A stretch of DNA of 64,000 nt. Origin: Metallosphaera hakonensis JCM 8857 = DSM 7519. Lineage in GTDB: Archaea; Thermoproteota; Thermoprotei_A; Sulfolobales; Sulfolobaceae. Below, in pieces: positions 28,451 to 37,461 of this stretch (position 1 is its first letter; each line of letters begins with the position of its first letter). A program made the translations under genes and the position numbers. Under the pieces are notes generated by a model that was given only the letters and a program-made list of their open reading frames with translations, ran no database searches and had not been told where the DNA came from. Where the stretch lies: contig NZ_CP029287.2 in NCBI RefSeq assembly GCF_003201675.2, positions 1,843,501 through 1,907,500 of the forward strand, in the 5' to 3' direction.

Positions 28451-28951
28451 TCACAGGGATTCGAGGTACCTAGACAGGACTGTGATCAGGGCCTGATCCT
28501 GTGATTTACTCAGGTTTCCCCCAAAGTAGAATAGGTCCGCTTCGGCGTAACCGCGATGAACTATGATTATGGTAGTCCCGTTTCCGTTTATGGTTAGGGT
28601 ATAGTTGGAACTGACCACGTTCTGAAGCTTCAGGACCACAGCCTCCACGTGGTACCCTGTCCCGTTCACGTACTCAACCACTCCAGAGGAAACCATGTTA
28701 GGCTGATATATCCCAACCCCAAGTTGGGCAAGAGTGGTGTTGTCAACTTCACCGTTCAATTGATGGACTATCACATATCCGTTCTGAACCTTGAAGCTAC
28801 CGCTGTTCCCCGAGATATTTCCTCCCCCAAAGGTCTCATTCAACACTGTCTGGTTCAGCGGAAAACTGAGCCCTGCGTGGAGGTTCATGAATAGAACCAG
28901 GACAATGGCCACCACAACCACGACTGGAATCACCAATAGCTTTCGATCCAT
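28451..28951 (-). CDS. Small secreted or membrane-anchored protein of unknown function
   Basis: The product has 166 residues with ATG start. Residues 4-24 form one hydrophobic segment (LLVIPVVVVVAIVLVLFM) after a short basic start, either an uncleaved anchor or a signal peptide. The outer part has several Asn-X-Thr/Ser sequons (NQT, NET, NIS, NYT, NLS). No domain is recognised. It faces the outside, and nothing around it points to a role. Confidence 0.6.
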   Translation of the reverse strand: MDRKLLVIPVVVVVAIVLVLFMNLHAGLSFPLNQTVLNETFGGGNISGNSGSFKVQNGYVIVHQLNGEVDNTTLAQLGVGIYQPNMVSSGVVEYVNGTGYHVEAVVLKLQNVVSSNYTLTINGNGTTIIIVHRGYAEADLFYFGGNLSKSQDQALITVLSRYLESL

Positions 28952-29021
28952 GAAATTGAGAAAAGGAAACGCGTATTAAACGTTACCCAAATGGATGATT
29001 TGCCTGAGCCCGAGATTTTCG

Positions 29022-29097
29022 ACGTTAGTAGTTCCAATAAATATTTATCGTAAATATCCTTTAATTCTATGCTGAGAACTTATCAGAAACACTAGTG
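29022..29097. repeat. RA mini-repeat copy (orientation 1)
   Basis: The sequence runs from ACGTTAGTAGTTCCAATAAATATTTATC to GAACTTATCAGAAACACTAGTG, with imperfect inverted ends. It lies in the gap between the secreted protein and the downstream end of the kinase gene. Confidence 0.75.
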
Positions 29098-29258
29098 CCA
29101 AGAGTTCGGTTAGGTTCAGATGTTTGAAGGTTCGCAAATTGGATTCGTGAAATTGGAGAGGATCATTAAAATGGGTAAACAAGAAAATGGGTAAACAAGG
29201 GATCCGTAAATCCTTACTAAGTCAATTTTAGACAGTTACTCAAGCTCAAACGACATGA

Positions 29259-31568
29259 TTATCCCATGGACTTCAAAGCTCTTTCAAGGTAGCTAACTAC
29301 CTGTCCGGCTGTGGGTCTCCTATTGGGATCCGGGTTAACCATCATCCTGACTACGTTGGCCAACTCTGGGTTACCGGGAACGGTGAGAGACGAGTAAAAC
29401 CTCTGATAGATCGCGTTGGCTTGATCAAGCATGGAACTGAAGTTACCCCTCCTCAGATATTCGTCCACAGCTCCGTCCATGAGTTGCACCACTTCCGGCG
29501 GGTTCAGGGTTTCACCGGTGAGCATCTTATAGGCGGTAGCTCCCAAAGCGTACACGTCCATGCTGGGTTGGGCACCTCCGCGGAGAAGCATAGCCTGAAC
29601 CTGGTCAACGGGACAGTACTCAGAGGTGTACTGATCTATGGTCCCCCCAATCTTCCTTGATGCCCCCAAGTCGCCGAGCTTCGCCCTCACTCTCCCAGAA
29701 GTCAGGTTCTCCAACACTTCCTCCCCGGATCTTCCTGGAGGGGAGGAAAAGAATATGTTCCTGGTCTTCACGTCCAAGTGAACGTATCCCTCCCTATGGA
29801 CAACGTCCAGCGCCCTGGCCACCCTGAGTACGATGAAGGCCACTATCCTGTTCCACTTCTCTGAGTAGAACACGGCCTGCTCCTTGAGTAAAGACTCCAC
29901 GTCTCCCCCACCCATGAACTCCATGACCATGGCCGGAGGGGACTTGAGGTAGACCTCAACCTTCCCTGACAATATTTCCTTGATGGAGGTCCTATCCACG
30001 AATACGCCGAAAAGAGTGACCATGTCCTCAGTCTTGGCAGATATCTCCTGTAGCTTAGAGGACTCCCCGGCCAAGTCTGCGAAAGTTGTCCTGCTCAGCC
30101 TGGTCTGCCCGGAGCTGGTCGGGGTCAGGAGGGGGACCTTGACGGCGTACCTAGATCCGCCCCTCTCGGCCAGGAGAACGTAGGCCGTTCCACCCTTTCC
30201 GACCACCTTCTTCACAGTGTAACCGTAGATTTCCCTGTTAACCCATAGGTTTGGGTCCCACTGGTCCAGGGAGGGTAACTTCAACTTCTCTTGAGTTGGA
30301 GCCCCTGAGATTATCCTCTTTGCTGTATCCCTAGTTCTCTCGTCCTGAGCCTTGGCGAGGACCAACCCTGCGAGCTTCTCTGCGTACTCCTTGTCCCTCT
30401 GGTTCAGGGCAACTAGAAGCGGATCTAGCCTTGATGGTAGCCTTCCCGAGGAAATGATACAGTCAGCGAATTCCCTCAGGTTCTGACAGGTGTCGTATTT
30501 AACGTCGTAGTTATCCATTAGCCAGAGCACCCCTGCACAGTTCTTAGAACGGGCAAAGGAACAGGCTATCGACGACGTTGAGTATCCCACCGACTCAAGG
30601 AAACTAACGTACCTCTTTGCCATATTGAACTTCTTGATCCTAATGGACTCCACAAGTTTAGTCATAACCTTGTCCGGATCTGTCAGCCCTCTGGGTATCA
30701 CTGATCCGCCCGCACCTATGGTCATGAGGGAGGTGAGGAGAAAGGAGGGAGAGATCGAGTAGAGGAGACCTCCTAGGATCATGGATGCAGTGGAAGTGAA
30801 GAGACCCAGTGGAACGAAGTTCCTCTTGAACCTTGGCACTAGGGACAAGGGGATTGTTACTAGGGACCCAACTGCGAACACCAGAACTGAGAGGTCGATC
30901 TTTCCTTCCATTACGTAAAGGAAGAGGGAACCCAGGATCGGGATAGCCGGGTAAGTTAGGCCAACAGATCTTAGGGCTTGAAAGGGCTTGACCCCAGGAG
31001 AGTAACTCAACATTAGGAAGGAAACGAGACCGAGGACTGGGAGGACAAAGGAGAGCCCAAGAGGGTTCTGAGAGAGGAGAAGTTGAGCGATTGACGAGAG
31101 GTTCCCTGTCCTCGCGGACTCCAGGGCTGTCACGAACTTATTCCCGAGAAAGAGATATATGACGAGAGGGAGAACCAAGATAACGTAGAGGAAGAAGGAG
31201 ATCACGAAGATCCTCCATGATCCCCTGTAAGAGTAAAGTATTCCGGGGATAACCAGGAGAAGGAACGAGGCAACTAGGGAAATAGCTAGACTCAAGGAAG
31301 AGGCCCCACCAAGGTAGGTATACACGGGAAGGAAGATGGCTAGCCAGACCGAAATCGCGAGACCGTAGGCCTTAAGGCTGTGTTTGAGAGTCGAGGCCAG
31401 GGCAATTAACACGAAGAAAAGGAGAACCAGGATGACCCTACTGAACGTGGTAGTGAGGAGTCCTGGGTCTAGATAGAAATGGAGGGCGGTTAAAGCGATC
31501 GCCATAACGGAACCTATTACCTTGAGAGCGGAGGACCATTTGGCTAAGGCTCTATAACTTAACTTCAT
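29259..31568 (-). CDS. Membrane-bound Hanks-type Ser/Thr protein kinase
   Basis: The protein has 769 residues. The first 290 form about nine membrane helices. A cytosolic helical linker (about 300-435) follows, then a kinase domain at about 445-769. The glycine loop is VVGKGGTAYVLLAE (near 454) and the Lys is in YAVKVPL. The catalytic loop is HLDVKTRN (near 597), where His-Leu-Asp replaces HRD, and the metal-binding loop is GDLGAS (near 632), DLG in place of DFG. The SMDVYALGATAYKMLTGE segment matches subdomain IX. All residues needed for phosphotransfer are present, so activity is likely. Several Sulfolobales kinases couple a polytopic membrane part to such a domain; the signal sensed is unknown. 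Confidence 0.9.
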   Translation of the reverse strand: MKLSYRALAKWSSALKVIGSVMAIALTALHFYLDPGLLTTTFSRVILVLLFFVLIALASTLKHSLKAYGLAISVWLAIFLPVYTYLGGASSLSLAISLVASFLLLVIPGILYSYRGSWRIFVISFFLYVILVLPLVIYLFLGNKFVTALESARTGNLSSIAQLLLSQNPLGLSFVLPVLGLVSFLMLSYSPGVKPFQALRSVGLTYPAIPILGSLFLYVMEGKIDLSVLVFAVGSLVTIPLSLVPRFKRNFVPLGLFTSTASMILGGLLYSISPSFLLTSLMTIGAGGSVIPRGLTDPDKVMTKLVESIRIKKFNMAKRYVSFLESVGYSTSSIACSFARSKNCAGVLWLMDNYDVKYDTCQNLREFADCIISSGRLPSRLDPLLVALNQRDKEYAEKLAGLVLAKAQDERTRDTAKRIISGAPTQEKLKLPSLDQWDPNLWVNREIYGYTVKKVVGKGGTAYVLLAERGGSRYAVKVPLLTPTSSGQTRLSRTTFADLAGESSKLQEISAKTEDMVTLFGVFVDRTSIKEILSGKVEVYLKSPPAMVMEFMGGGDVESLLKEQAVFYSEKWNRIVAFIVLRVARALDVVHREGYVHLDVKTRNIFFSSPPGRSGEEVLENLTSGRVRAKLGDLGASRKIGGTIDQYTSEYCPVDQVQAMLLRGGAQPSMDVYALGATAYKMLTGETLNPPEVVQLMDGAVDEYLRRGNFSSMLDQANAIYQRFYSSLTVPGNPELANVVRMMVNPDPNRRPTAGQVVSYLERALKSMG

Positions 31569-31799
31569 TTTGATTTTTAGTGATAGAGCGCTTAATAAAT
31601 GTTGGGACTAGAGGGAGATGTCAATCTAGTTCAAGTTTGACTTGAAGGGAAATAAACGGCATGATATAAGGTCAATGAACGATATGGGGTCTCTATATAG
31701 GATGCGTAAATTACTAGGAGTAACCTTTGGCTCATTTAAAAACAAAAGCTTTAAATGAACGTGGGGACGAATTTTAGTTGAAAGCGACATATCAGGGGA

Positions 31800-31887
31800 G
31801 GGCCCGTAGCTTAGCATGGTTAGAGCGCCCGGCTGATAGCCTTTGTCAGACACCGGGAGGTCGAGGGTTCAAATCCCTCCGGGCCCA
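31800..31887 (+). tRNA. tRNA-Ile (GAT) with a 13-nt intron
   Basis: The acceptor GGGCCCG pairs with CGGGCCC before discriminator A. The T arm GAGGG-TTCAAAT-CCCTC and the anticodon stem CCCGG/CCGGG are perfect. The anticodon loop is CTGATA plus a 13-base insert (GCCTTTGTCAGAC) plus A, so the anticodon is GAT and the intron sits at the canonical 37/38 position. CCA is not encoded. Confidence 0.93.
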
Positions 31888-32370
31888 TTTTCAGTTAGCT
31901 TTTATTTCAGGATCTTGAGAATTATTATATTTACACTCTATGCACTATACCAGATTTTTTACAAGTATGCACGCTAAACTTTACTTTTAACCAGACGTTA
32001 AATCTTGAATTAGGTTAGACATAATAAGCTTAACATCCTGGAAATTGAAATGATCTACAAAACCTCATGATTGAAAATACATTTAAACTCAATCTAGCTA
32101 AGTGATTTACTGTAAGTGAGGAGTTGCGGGCAACTTATATCCACATCAAGAATTCCGCTTTGTTTAAAGAACTATAACGACTTTGTTGAACACCGTTGTG
32201 CTTACAAGGGAAGGCTCCACGTTCTACAATTTACTTTATTTTGCTTTTTGACCCGCTTTAGGATCGTTCGTGGAGAACTGTTTGTCTTAGCAGTAACTAT
32301 TTGTTGAACACGTTGAATCTCTCTTATTTATGGCTAGTAAAGGTTAAATATAACTAAATTAAGATCTCCT
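31888..32370. other. Intergenic region with repeat fragments
   Basis: There is no gene. A partial RC repeat is at about 31981-32063 (CATAATAAGCTTAACATCC, ATTGAAATGATCTACAAA). A second segment at 32145-32240 resembles 21808-21900. The TATA of the following gene is probably GGTTAAATATAAC at about 32343-32355. Confidence 0.45.
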
Positions 32371-33175
32371 ATGCTTTCAATTGTTATCCCAGCGTACAAT
32401 GAGGAGGACAGAATTGGGAGGACGTTAGAGGTGTTGACTACCCACTTTAAGAACAATCAAATAATAGTCGTCTTCGATGGAAACGATAGGACTCCACAGG
32501 TCGTGAGCAAGTTCCCAGTGGACCTCATAGTGAGCAGTAAGAGATTGGGAAAGGGTGGAGCCATAAGGGAGGGAATAAAGAGGAGCAGGGGTGATGCTAT
32601 ACTCCTGCTGGACGCAGACCTCCCCATCCAGACGGAGTCCCTACAAGAAGTTGTGAATGCACTGAAGGACGGGGACCTGGTAATCACCACGAGAGTGTTC
32701 CGAGGCCTCCCGGCGTCAAGAGGATTCCTCCATAGAGCATTCGTCCTCATAACGAAGATCTTCTTTCCCTCCCTTAGGAGGTTCAGGGACTTCCAGGCAG
32801 GCCTAAAGGTCATGAGGAGCGAAAAGGTGATCCAGGCCATGGACGAGTTAATAATAAACGACTGGTTGCTGGACGTTAGTGTTTCTGGCAAGTTCTTAGT
32901 TGGAGACCAGAGATTTTTAGGGTAAATACTTACTGGAACTACTAGTGAACCTAATTTACTCCTTCGTGAGGAGGGGGTTAAAGGTTAGGGAAGTGGAGGT
33001 GCCTTGGTCCCATGAGGAGGGAGGGAGCAAAGTGTCAAGGAGGCTGTTGAAGGTATCGGTAATGATGTTCCTTTCCCTAGTCAAGTTGAGGACTTGGTAT
33101 TCGCCCCTTAGGTGGATATTGCACACCAAGATCTACTTGATTACAGAGAGGACCATATTGAAGGTGTTGAGATGA
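32371..33175 (+). pseudogene. Dolichyl-phosphate mannose synthase-like GT2 gene, split by an RA repeat
   Basis: The 5' part (32371-32925) encodes a normal GT2 start (MLSIVIPAYNEEDRIGRTLEVL), the metal site LLLDADLP and a DPM1-like FRDFQAGLKVMRSEKV. At LLDV the frame runs into a 70-bp RA repeat and stops. The 3' part (from 32947) continues NLIYSFVRRGLKVREVEVPWSHEEGGSKV, the exact family continuation (W-x-x-D-V-x-L-x-Y..E-V-P-V-x-W). Deleting 70 bases restores one reading frame of about 243 residues. It would transfer a sugar from a nucleotide to a polyprenyl phosphate at the membrane. The break is recent in appearance, because both halves have no other lesion. Confidence 0.85.
32877..32946. 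repeat. RA mini-repeat inserted in a glycosyltransferase gene (orientation 2)
   Basis: The insert begins TAGTGTTTCTGGCAAGTT and ends ACTGGAACTACTA, with ends that are imperfect inverted repeats. GT is present on both sides, so a 2-bp duplication is possible. The exact junction is ambiguous by two bases. Length 70 shifts the host frame. Confidence 0.85.
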
Positions 33176-33247
33176 GGGATGCCCGGGATATGAAGGTGAT
33201 TGAAGGAAGACAATCTTCGCCCATAGGAGCACTGTCTCTCTCAAGAT

Positions 33248-33500
33248 ATTGATTTCCTGCTTCACAGAGAGACCTCGGTCCCACCTTACCTACAGAGAAG
33301 GTACATCAAAAGACACCGTTCTGCGGTGTCCCGTGTGGGGAAGAGTTTACAGAGGCTTTTCTCTTCACAGGATTAATCTCCACCAGGCCCCATGTGTGCA
33401 ACCTAGTTATCCCAGCCTAGCTTAGTTCTATCAATTATTCCATTATAAAAGGTTTCTAAAAGGGCTATTATCCCTCATGGAAGGGAACTTTTGTCCCGAA
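33248..33500 (-). mobile_element. IS200/IS605-type remnant, second copy
   Basis: This segment matches 21228-21480 throughout with many changes (GATTTCCTGCTTC, ACCGTTCTG, CCCGTGTGG, TTTTCTCTTCACAGG, CCCTCATGGAAGGGAACTTT). The right-end hairpin seen in the first copy is lost. It is a decayed piece of tnpB 3' sequence with no open frame. Confidence 0.5.
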
Positions 33501-33526
33501 CCTTGCCAAGATAAACTAGTCATTCT

Positions 33527-33979
33527 TCATTTCATGGAAGCGATAAGGCAAGGCTCCACGTACCCAGCCAGCCAGAGGGAGAACGCTCTCTTCACACTCA
33601 ACATGACGTAATCTCCTTGGGTTAAGGTAATTCCGTCCACGGATAGATCGCTTTTAACCTCGCAGAATATCTTACCGTTCACTGTAACGTAAGCCCCAGT
33701 TAGGTAGTTCACGTAGAGCTCCCTCATCTTACCCATGGCCTCATTTTGCCACGAGTCGAAACTCTCCTTGATTTCCTTACCTTCAATTGCCTTGATTAGT
33801 CTCATCTCAAAGAGCGAGTCCGCTATCTCGGAGTAGACCTTAATCTCTGCGTCGTGTATCTTGTCCTTATACTTGTATCTGAGCCTCTTGAAAGTGGAGA
33901 CCACTTTCTCCACATCTTGCTCATTCATGGATTGAATTTCATCCGACTTAAGTTCCTTAGAGAGAACTTCATCTAACAT
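33527..33979 (-). CDS. gins15: GINS complex subunit Gins15
   Basis: The product has 150 residues. It has a helical N-terminal domain (FKRLRYKYKDKIHDAEIKVYSEIADSLFEMRLIKAI cut here by rule) and a small beta domain at the C-terminus (GITLTQGDYVMLSVKRAF), the A-B order of the Gins15 type. GINS joins MCM and GAN/Cdc45 in the replicative helicase. The family link rests on size, fold pattern and, above all, position: in Sulfolobus gins15 follows pcna2 and priS in the same order. It overlaps the priS 3' end by 11 bases. Confidence 0.85.
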   Translation of the reverse strand: MLDEVLSKELKSDEIQSMNEQDVEKVVSTFKRLRYKYKDKIHDAEIKVYSEIADSLFEMRLIKAIEGKEIKESFDSWQNEAMGKMRELYVNYLTGAYVTVNGKIFCEVKSDLSVDGITLTQGDYVMLSVKRAFSLWLAGYVEPCLIASMK

Positions 33980-34937
33980 AGTAAGTCACCTCGCCTAGGC
34001 CCTTCATATATGCGAAGACCGCATATCCCGCCTCCATGGGAATTGATTCTCCCCTACTTAGATGAAATTGTCTATCAACCAGCTGGAAATCCCCGGTGAT
34101 CGCGGGAAGGAGGACTGCCTTACCCGTGAACGGGGAGAGGGAGATATCGTACACGAACTCATTCATCTCCTTGACAAGGAGTGAGCTCTTCCCGTGGATT
34201 GAACCGGGTATCCTCACTAGCCTGTGAACGTCCACGGTCACCTGCTCGTCAACTGCTACACCCCTGGTCTTCAGAATCCTCCCCGCCCATCCTGGATCTC
34301 CCTCGTAACCCTCGTAGGGGACCTGGTCTCCCATCACGTATCTCACCACCTCCCTCCTATCTTCCGAGTCCATGAGGGCGCAGTCCCCACTACACTCTAC
34401 CAAGACGTGAAAGCCCCTATTTCCAGAGAAGAATATCCTTGGCGAAAGATCGAAGTCCTCCCTCAAGATCTCGGAGAGGAGGAGAGCCTGGTCCCAAGCC
34501 TTCCTGAGACACTCCACCCCGACCTCCATATACTCCCTGGCTTCAACGTTGTGATCTGGGCATCTCTCCCCCATGACTTCCTTACCGCAGACGGGACAGA
34601 AGGAAAGTCTCCTGACATCACATAAGTGATCGGCGTCAATGTCAAACTGGAGATCGGAGCCCATCCATCCCTTCTCCTCCATGTCTCTAGCTGAGGGTCT
34701 CTGATACTTGGCTGAGGAATAGAAGAGGTGGCCCGGGACCTCCCTAACCAAGAGTTGCCTCAACTCCTGCACTGTAGAGAAGGATAGATGCCTCACGTAA
34801 CTACCCCCGGTCAAGGGTTGAAAGGCGAACTCCCTGAGCTCCATGTCGAAGGGAAGGTAAAGCTCGGCCCTCTCGTAGTATCCCCTTATCAAGGACCTGA
34901 CTATCCTATTCTGACCTAGGGGCAATATAGAAGTCAC
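33969..34937 (-). CDS. priS: DNA primase small catalytic subunit PriS
   Basis: The product has 322 residues with a GTG start. The DMELREFAFQPL and YVRHLSFST segments and SARDMEEKGWMGSD are near-identical to Sulfolobus PriS. The catalytic Asp pair is in LQFDIDADHL, and a zinc knuckle follows (SFCPVCGKEVMGERCPDH). Further on are FSGNRGFHVLVE and the third Asp region VDEQVTVDVHRLVRIPGSIHG. It makes RNA/DNA primers with PriL (encoded elsewhere). The start overlaps the pcna2 end by 32 bases, and the end overlaps gins15, which supports one replication operon. Confidence 0.97.
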   Translation of the reverse strand: MTSILPLGQNRIVRSLIRGYYERAELYLPFDMELREFAFQPLTGGSYVRHLSFSTVQELRQLLVREVPGHLFYSSAKYQRPSARDMEEKGWMGSDLQFDIDADHLCDVRRLSFCPVCGKEVMGERCPDHNVEAREYMEVGVECLRKAWDQALLLSEILREDFDLSPRIFFSGNRGFHVLVECSGDCALMDSEDRREVVRYVMGDQVPYEGYEGDPGWAGRILKTRGVAVDEQVTVDVHRLVRIPGSIHGKSSLLVKEMNEFVYDISLSPFTGKAVLLPAITGDFQLVDRQFHLSRGESIPMEAGYAVFAYMKGLGEVTYYVR

Positions 34938-35640
34938 CGTATCCCTCCTGAGGTAGCTCGAACCTCAGCTTCAGTGGCAACTGGGATCCGAACATAATCT
35001 CCACAACGTCCGAGGAGCTCCTCATCTTGGTGGTCTTGGAAAGGTAATCCATCCCGTAGATTCCCTTGGCCTCGCTTCCCACGGCCTCCAGAAGGGTCCC
35101 CGACTCCTCAGACAACTCAATCCTGGACGTTCCGATGTCTCCCTCAACTGACATAACCACCTTCCCTCCCTCAGAGGATATGACCACGGTCTCCCCCAGA
35201 TCTCCCAAGATCTGCATGACGTTAACGTAGGTTGAGGTGAGCATCTTGGCCTTAAAGGCGAACTCGAGCTTGATTGAGGGATTGTTGGGGGGCTCGCCGG
35301 TAAGTATTGGGAGATAGAAGGTTCTCTCGAAGTCCCCATCTAGGTTGATCAAGAGGTTACTGTCTCCCGTCTCAAATGTAAGGCTGTCGTTCTTCTTGAT
35401 GTTCTTCAATGAGTTGATAACTTCCTCAAGTCTCACCGTAACCAATTCCTTTTCAGCACTTTGATATTCATGGAAGTACCCCTGAGGAATGAAGACGTCA
35501 ATGAAGGCGACCCTAGCCGGATCCACCCCACTCAACCTTATTCCCTCTTTGGTCCCAACCACGGTAACCTCTGGCATGAACTCCCCCAACGTCCTGAAGA
35601 TTGAGGCTATGGAGTTCGCGTCAATAACCTTGAATTTCAT
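34906..35640 (-). CDS. pcna2: DNA sliding clamp subunit (PCNA2 type)
   Basis: The product has 244 residues and starts MKFKVIDANSIASIFRTL. It has the two-domain clamp pattern: GIRLSGVDPARVAFIDVFIP in the first half, the inter-domain connector around LPILTGEPPNNPSIKLEF, and AKGIYGMDYLSKTTKM with LKLRFELPQEGYGDFYIAPR at the end. Sulfolobales clamps are heterotrimers. The place before priS and gins15 is that of PCNA2, so that paralogue is assigned by synteny. It is the first gene of the replication operon. Confidence 0.93.
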   Translation of the reverse strand: MKFKVIDANSIASIFRTLGEFMPEVTVVGTKEGIRLSGVDPARVAFIDVFIPQGYFHEYQSAEKELVTVRLEEVINSLKNIKKNDSLTFETGDSNLLINLDGDFERTFYLPILTGEPPNNPSIKLEFAFKAKMLTSTYVNVMQILGDLGETVVISSEGGKVVMSVEGDIGTSRIELSEESGTLLEAVGSEAKGIYGMDYLSKTTKMRSSSDVVEIMFGSQLPLKLRFELPQEGYGDFYIAPRSE

Positions 35641-35895
35641 AGGGGAAAGATTGGGGTGTCAAATTAAAAACCAAGCGGCATTTAGTTAAGGGACTTCCAT
35701 CATGAATTGATGTTTCTGATGTTCTAGTAAGTAAGGGAAATGTTCATGATAAGTTCTATTTGAACCACGAAGTTCATTCTAAGCGAGTTCCATTACACAT
35801 GAGAGTGCCCAGAATGTAAAAAATTGAATTTATATTGACGAGAATAAATTAATTTTTAGCATTATCTTGGACTAAATTGGAGTAACACTTAAGTT

Positions 35896-36550
35896 ATGGG
35901 AGGAGAGGATAGTACCATGGCTCGGACTTTAAGAGGAGTCCCAGATTTGATATACTACCTCTTCCCCCCAATAGAGGATATGCCGTGGAGGGAAAAATGG
36001 TTAACGGAGATCAAGCCCGTGCTGGACGCCATGGATTTGGAGAGGGTTCTGGGCGAGGGTGCGCTGGTCTACCTGAAGTTGATTGTCATGGCGCTCTACT
36101 CCTGCTCCTATAGAGACGCGGTGAAAATGGTCAACGTAAACGTGGTCGTGGCCTGGTTCGTGAAGAGGAAGGTGGGGAAGAGCACTAGTAGTTCCGGTAA
36201 GTTTCAGTGAAGTCTCTTCTTTGTCTCTCGCTCCCATGTCTGCAGGAACTTTACGGAAACACTAACGCTGCACGACTTCGTGGGGAGATTGTACGGGGCA
36301 AGGAAGAGGTTGTTGGAGATCTCCTTCAAGCTTGAGGAGAAGTGCCTACCCAGTTACCTCCCTGCAAGTGCCCACTTCGTGGAATTCACGGCATGGGTAG
36401 TGGACTCGTTCCTCCTGGACTTACCTCCCGGAAAGAGGAGCGTGGAGACCTTTCGGGAGAAGGCTGGAGAGGAGGGAAGGTAACTTGAGGAGGGCCAGGA
36501 AGCTGCTTTCCCGGGGGGTACCCCAAAACATAGTGTACAAAAATGGTTGA
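35896..36550 (+). pseudogene. Transposase-like gene with an RA repeat and a frameshift
   Basis: The first part reads MARTLRGVPDLIYYLFPPIED to VVVAWFVKRKVGKS, then enters an RA repeat with in-frame stops. After it, the same frame resumes as TLHDFVGRLYGARKRLLEISF up to EKAGEEG. Removing 81 bases (79-bp repeat plus a 2-bp AC duplication) restores KSTLHDF. A second lesion lies at about 36481, where a one-base shift continues as NLRRARKLLSRGVPQNIVYKNG before a stop. The helical N-terminal pattern and setting resemble the DNA-binding part of a DDE transposase, but no catalytic domain remains, so the family is not certain. Confidence 0.65.
36186..36264. repeat. RA mini-repeat inserted in a transposase-like gene
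   Basis: The insert reads TAGTAGTTCCGGTAAG at the start and CTTTACGGAAACACTA at the end, an inverted pair. AC is present on each side (36184-36185 and 36265-36266). The interior is diverged from the other RA copies. Confidence 0.75.
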
Positions 36551-36579
36551 AAAGGTGGTAAAAATGAAGAGTAATATTC

Positions 36580-36955
36580 AGTGGTGTTTCACCAATTTTA
36601 CTCTCGAAGAGGAAATTTCTTAAACACGGGTATATCTCTCAACACCAAGGAAAATAGTTTAATTTCAATAAATTGGAAGAGAAAGATCGAATTAGTTGTG
36701 AAGTTGAGGAGAGGAGACCGGTTTTCTCGCGTGATGTGATACTAAATGCTTAGTATTATCAATGAGGAAGTCCTTGGAGGGGGAAGAAGTCCATCACCTT
36801 CGATTCCTTCATCGATCTCCTCTGAAAAACAGGGGCTACAGAGTTATGCACGCTCTCCCACCTACGTGAGAAAAATTCAGAACTTATCTTTGAACTTGAG
36901 ATATCTTAGCTAAATATGTCCAAAAATGGTTAAATATGCTATGTTTCATCATATT
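36580..36955 (-). repeat. RD repeat copy 2 (inverted relative to 6150-6530)
   Basis: The minus strand of this stretch aligns along its whole length with 6150-6530. It lies after the broken transposase-like gene. A further short piece at about 37040-37085 matches its outer end (GGTG.TTCA.CAA.TTTACTC). Confidence 0.6.
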
Positions 36956-37227
36956 AATCAATATTTACTCTATATTAATCAATAATTGAAAGTACAAACT
37001 ATATATCATCTAGATGAACTTAATTGGTGAAACGCCACTGGTGGTGCTTCATCAACTTTACTCACTAAGAAACAATTCCTTAGACGCGGGGCAAAATGTA
37101 GAATCAATTATTCTTATCTAGTTCCATAGAAACAAATAGAAATCGCAAAGGGAACCTGAATCGCCCATGAGTGAGGACGAACGAGCTCATTGGCTAAACT
37201 TATTAGTTTATCCAATTAGTTTAACTC
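36956..37227. other. AT-rich gap before vapBC
   Basis: No gene is seen. It holds the short RD fragment near 37040 and, just before the vapB ATG, the tandem ATTAGTTTATCC / AATTAGTTTAAC (about 37202-37225). This may serve as promoter and antitoxin-binding site. Confidence 0.4.
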
Positions 37228-37461
37228 ATGGAAACTGAAATCAAGGTAAACAAAAAGGGCATAATAGTTTTGCCCAAAGCTATAAGGGAAGAGATTGGAT
37301 TAAAGGAAGGCGACGTAGTAAAGGTAAAGGTTGAGGGAGGGAAAATAATAATAGAGAAGATTAATTTGTGGGATAAAGTATGGAATTGTTGTAAGGGTTC
37401 CGCTGAGGAAGCTGAAAAGGAAATTGATGAGGAGGAAGAGAGGTTTTGGAGGAGGAAATAG
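37228..37461 (+). CDS. vapB: AbrB-type antitoxin (VapB-like)
   Basis: The product has 77 residues. The swapped-hairpin AbrB/SpoVT DNA-binding domain is plain (EIKVNKKGIIVLPKAIREEIGL, KEGDVVKVKVEGGKIIIE), followed by a charged C-terminal tail that would bind the toxin. Its stop overlaps the GTG start of the PIN toxin by one base (TAGTG). Such antitoxins usually repress their own promoter. The pair sits among mobile-element debris. Confidence 0.85.
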   Translation: METEIKVNKKGIIVLPKAIREEIGLKEGDVVKVKVEGGKIIIEKINLWDKVWNCCKGSAEEAEKEIDEEEERFWRRK

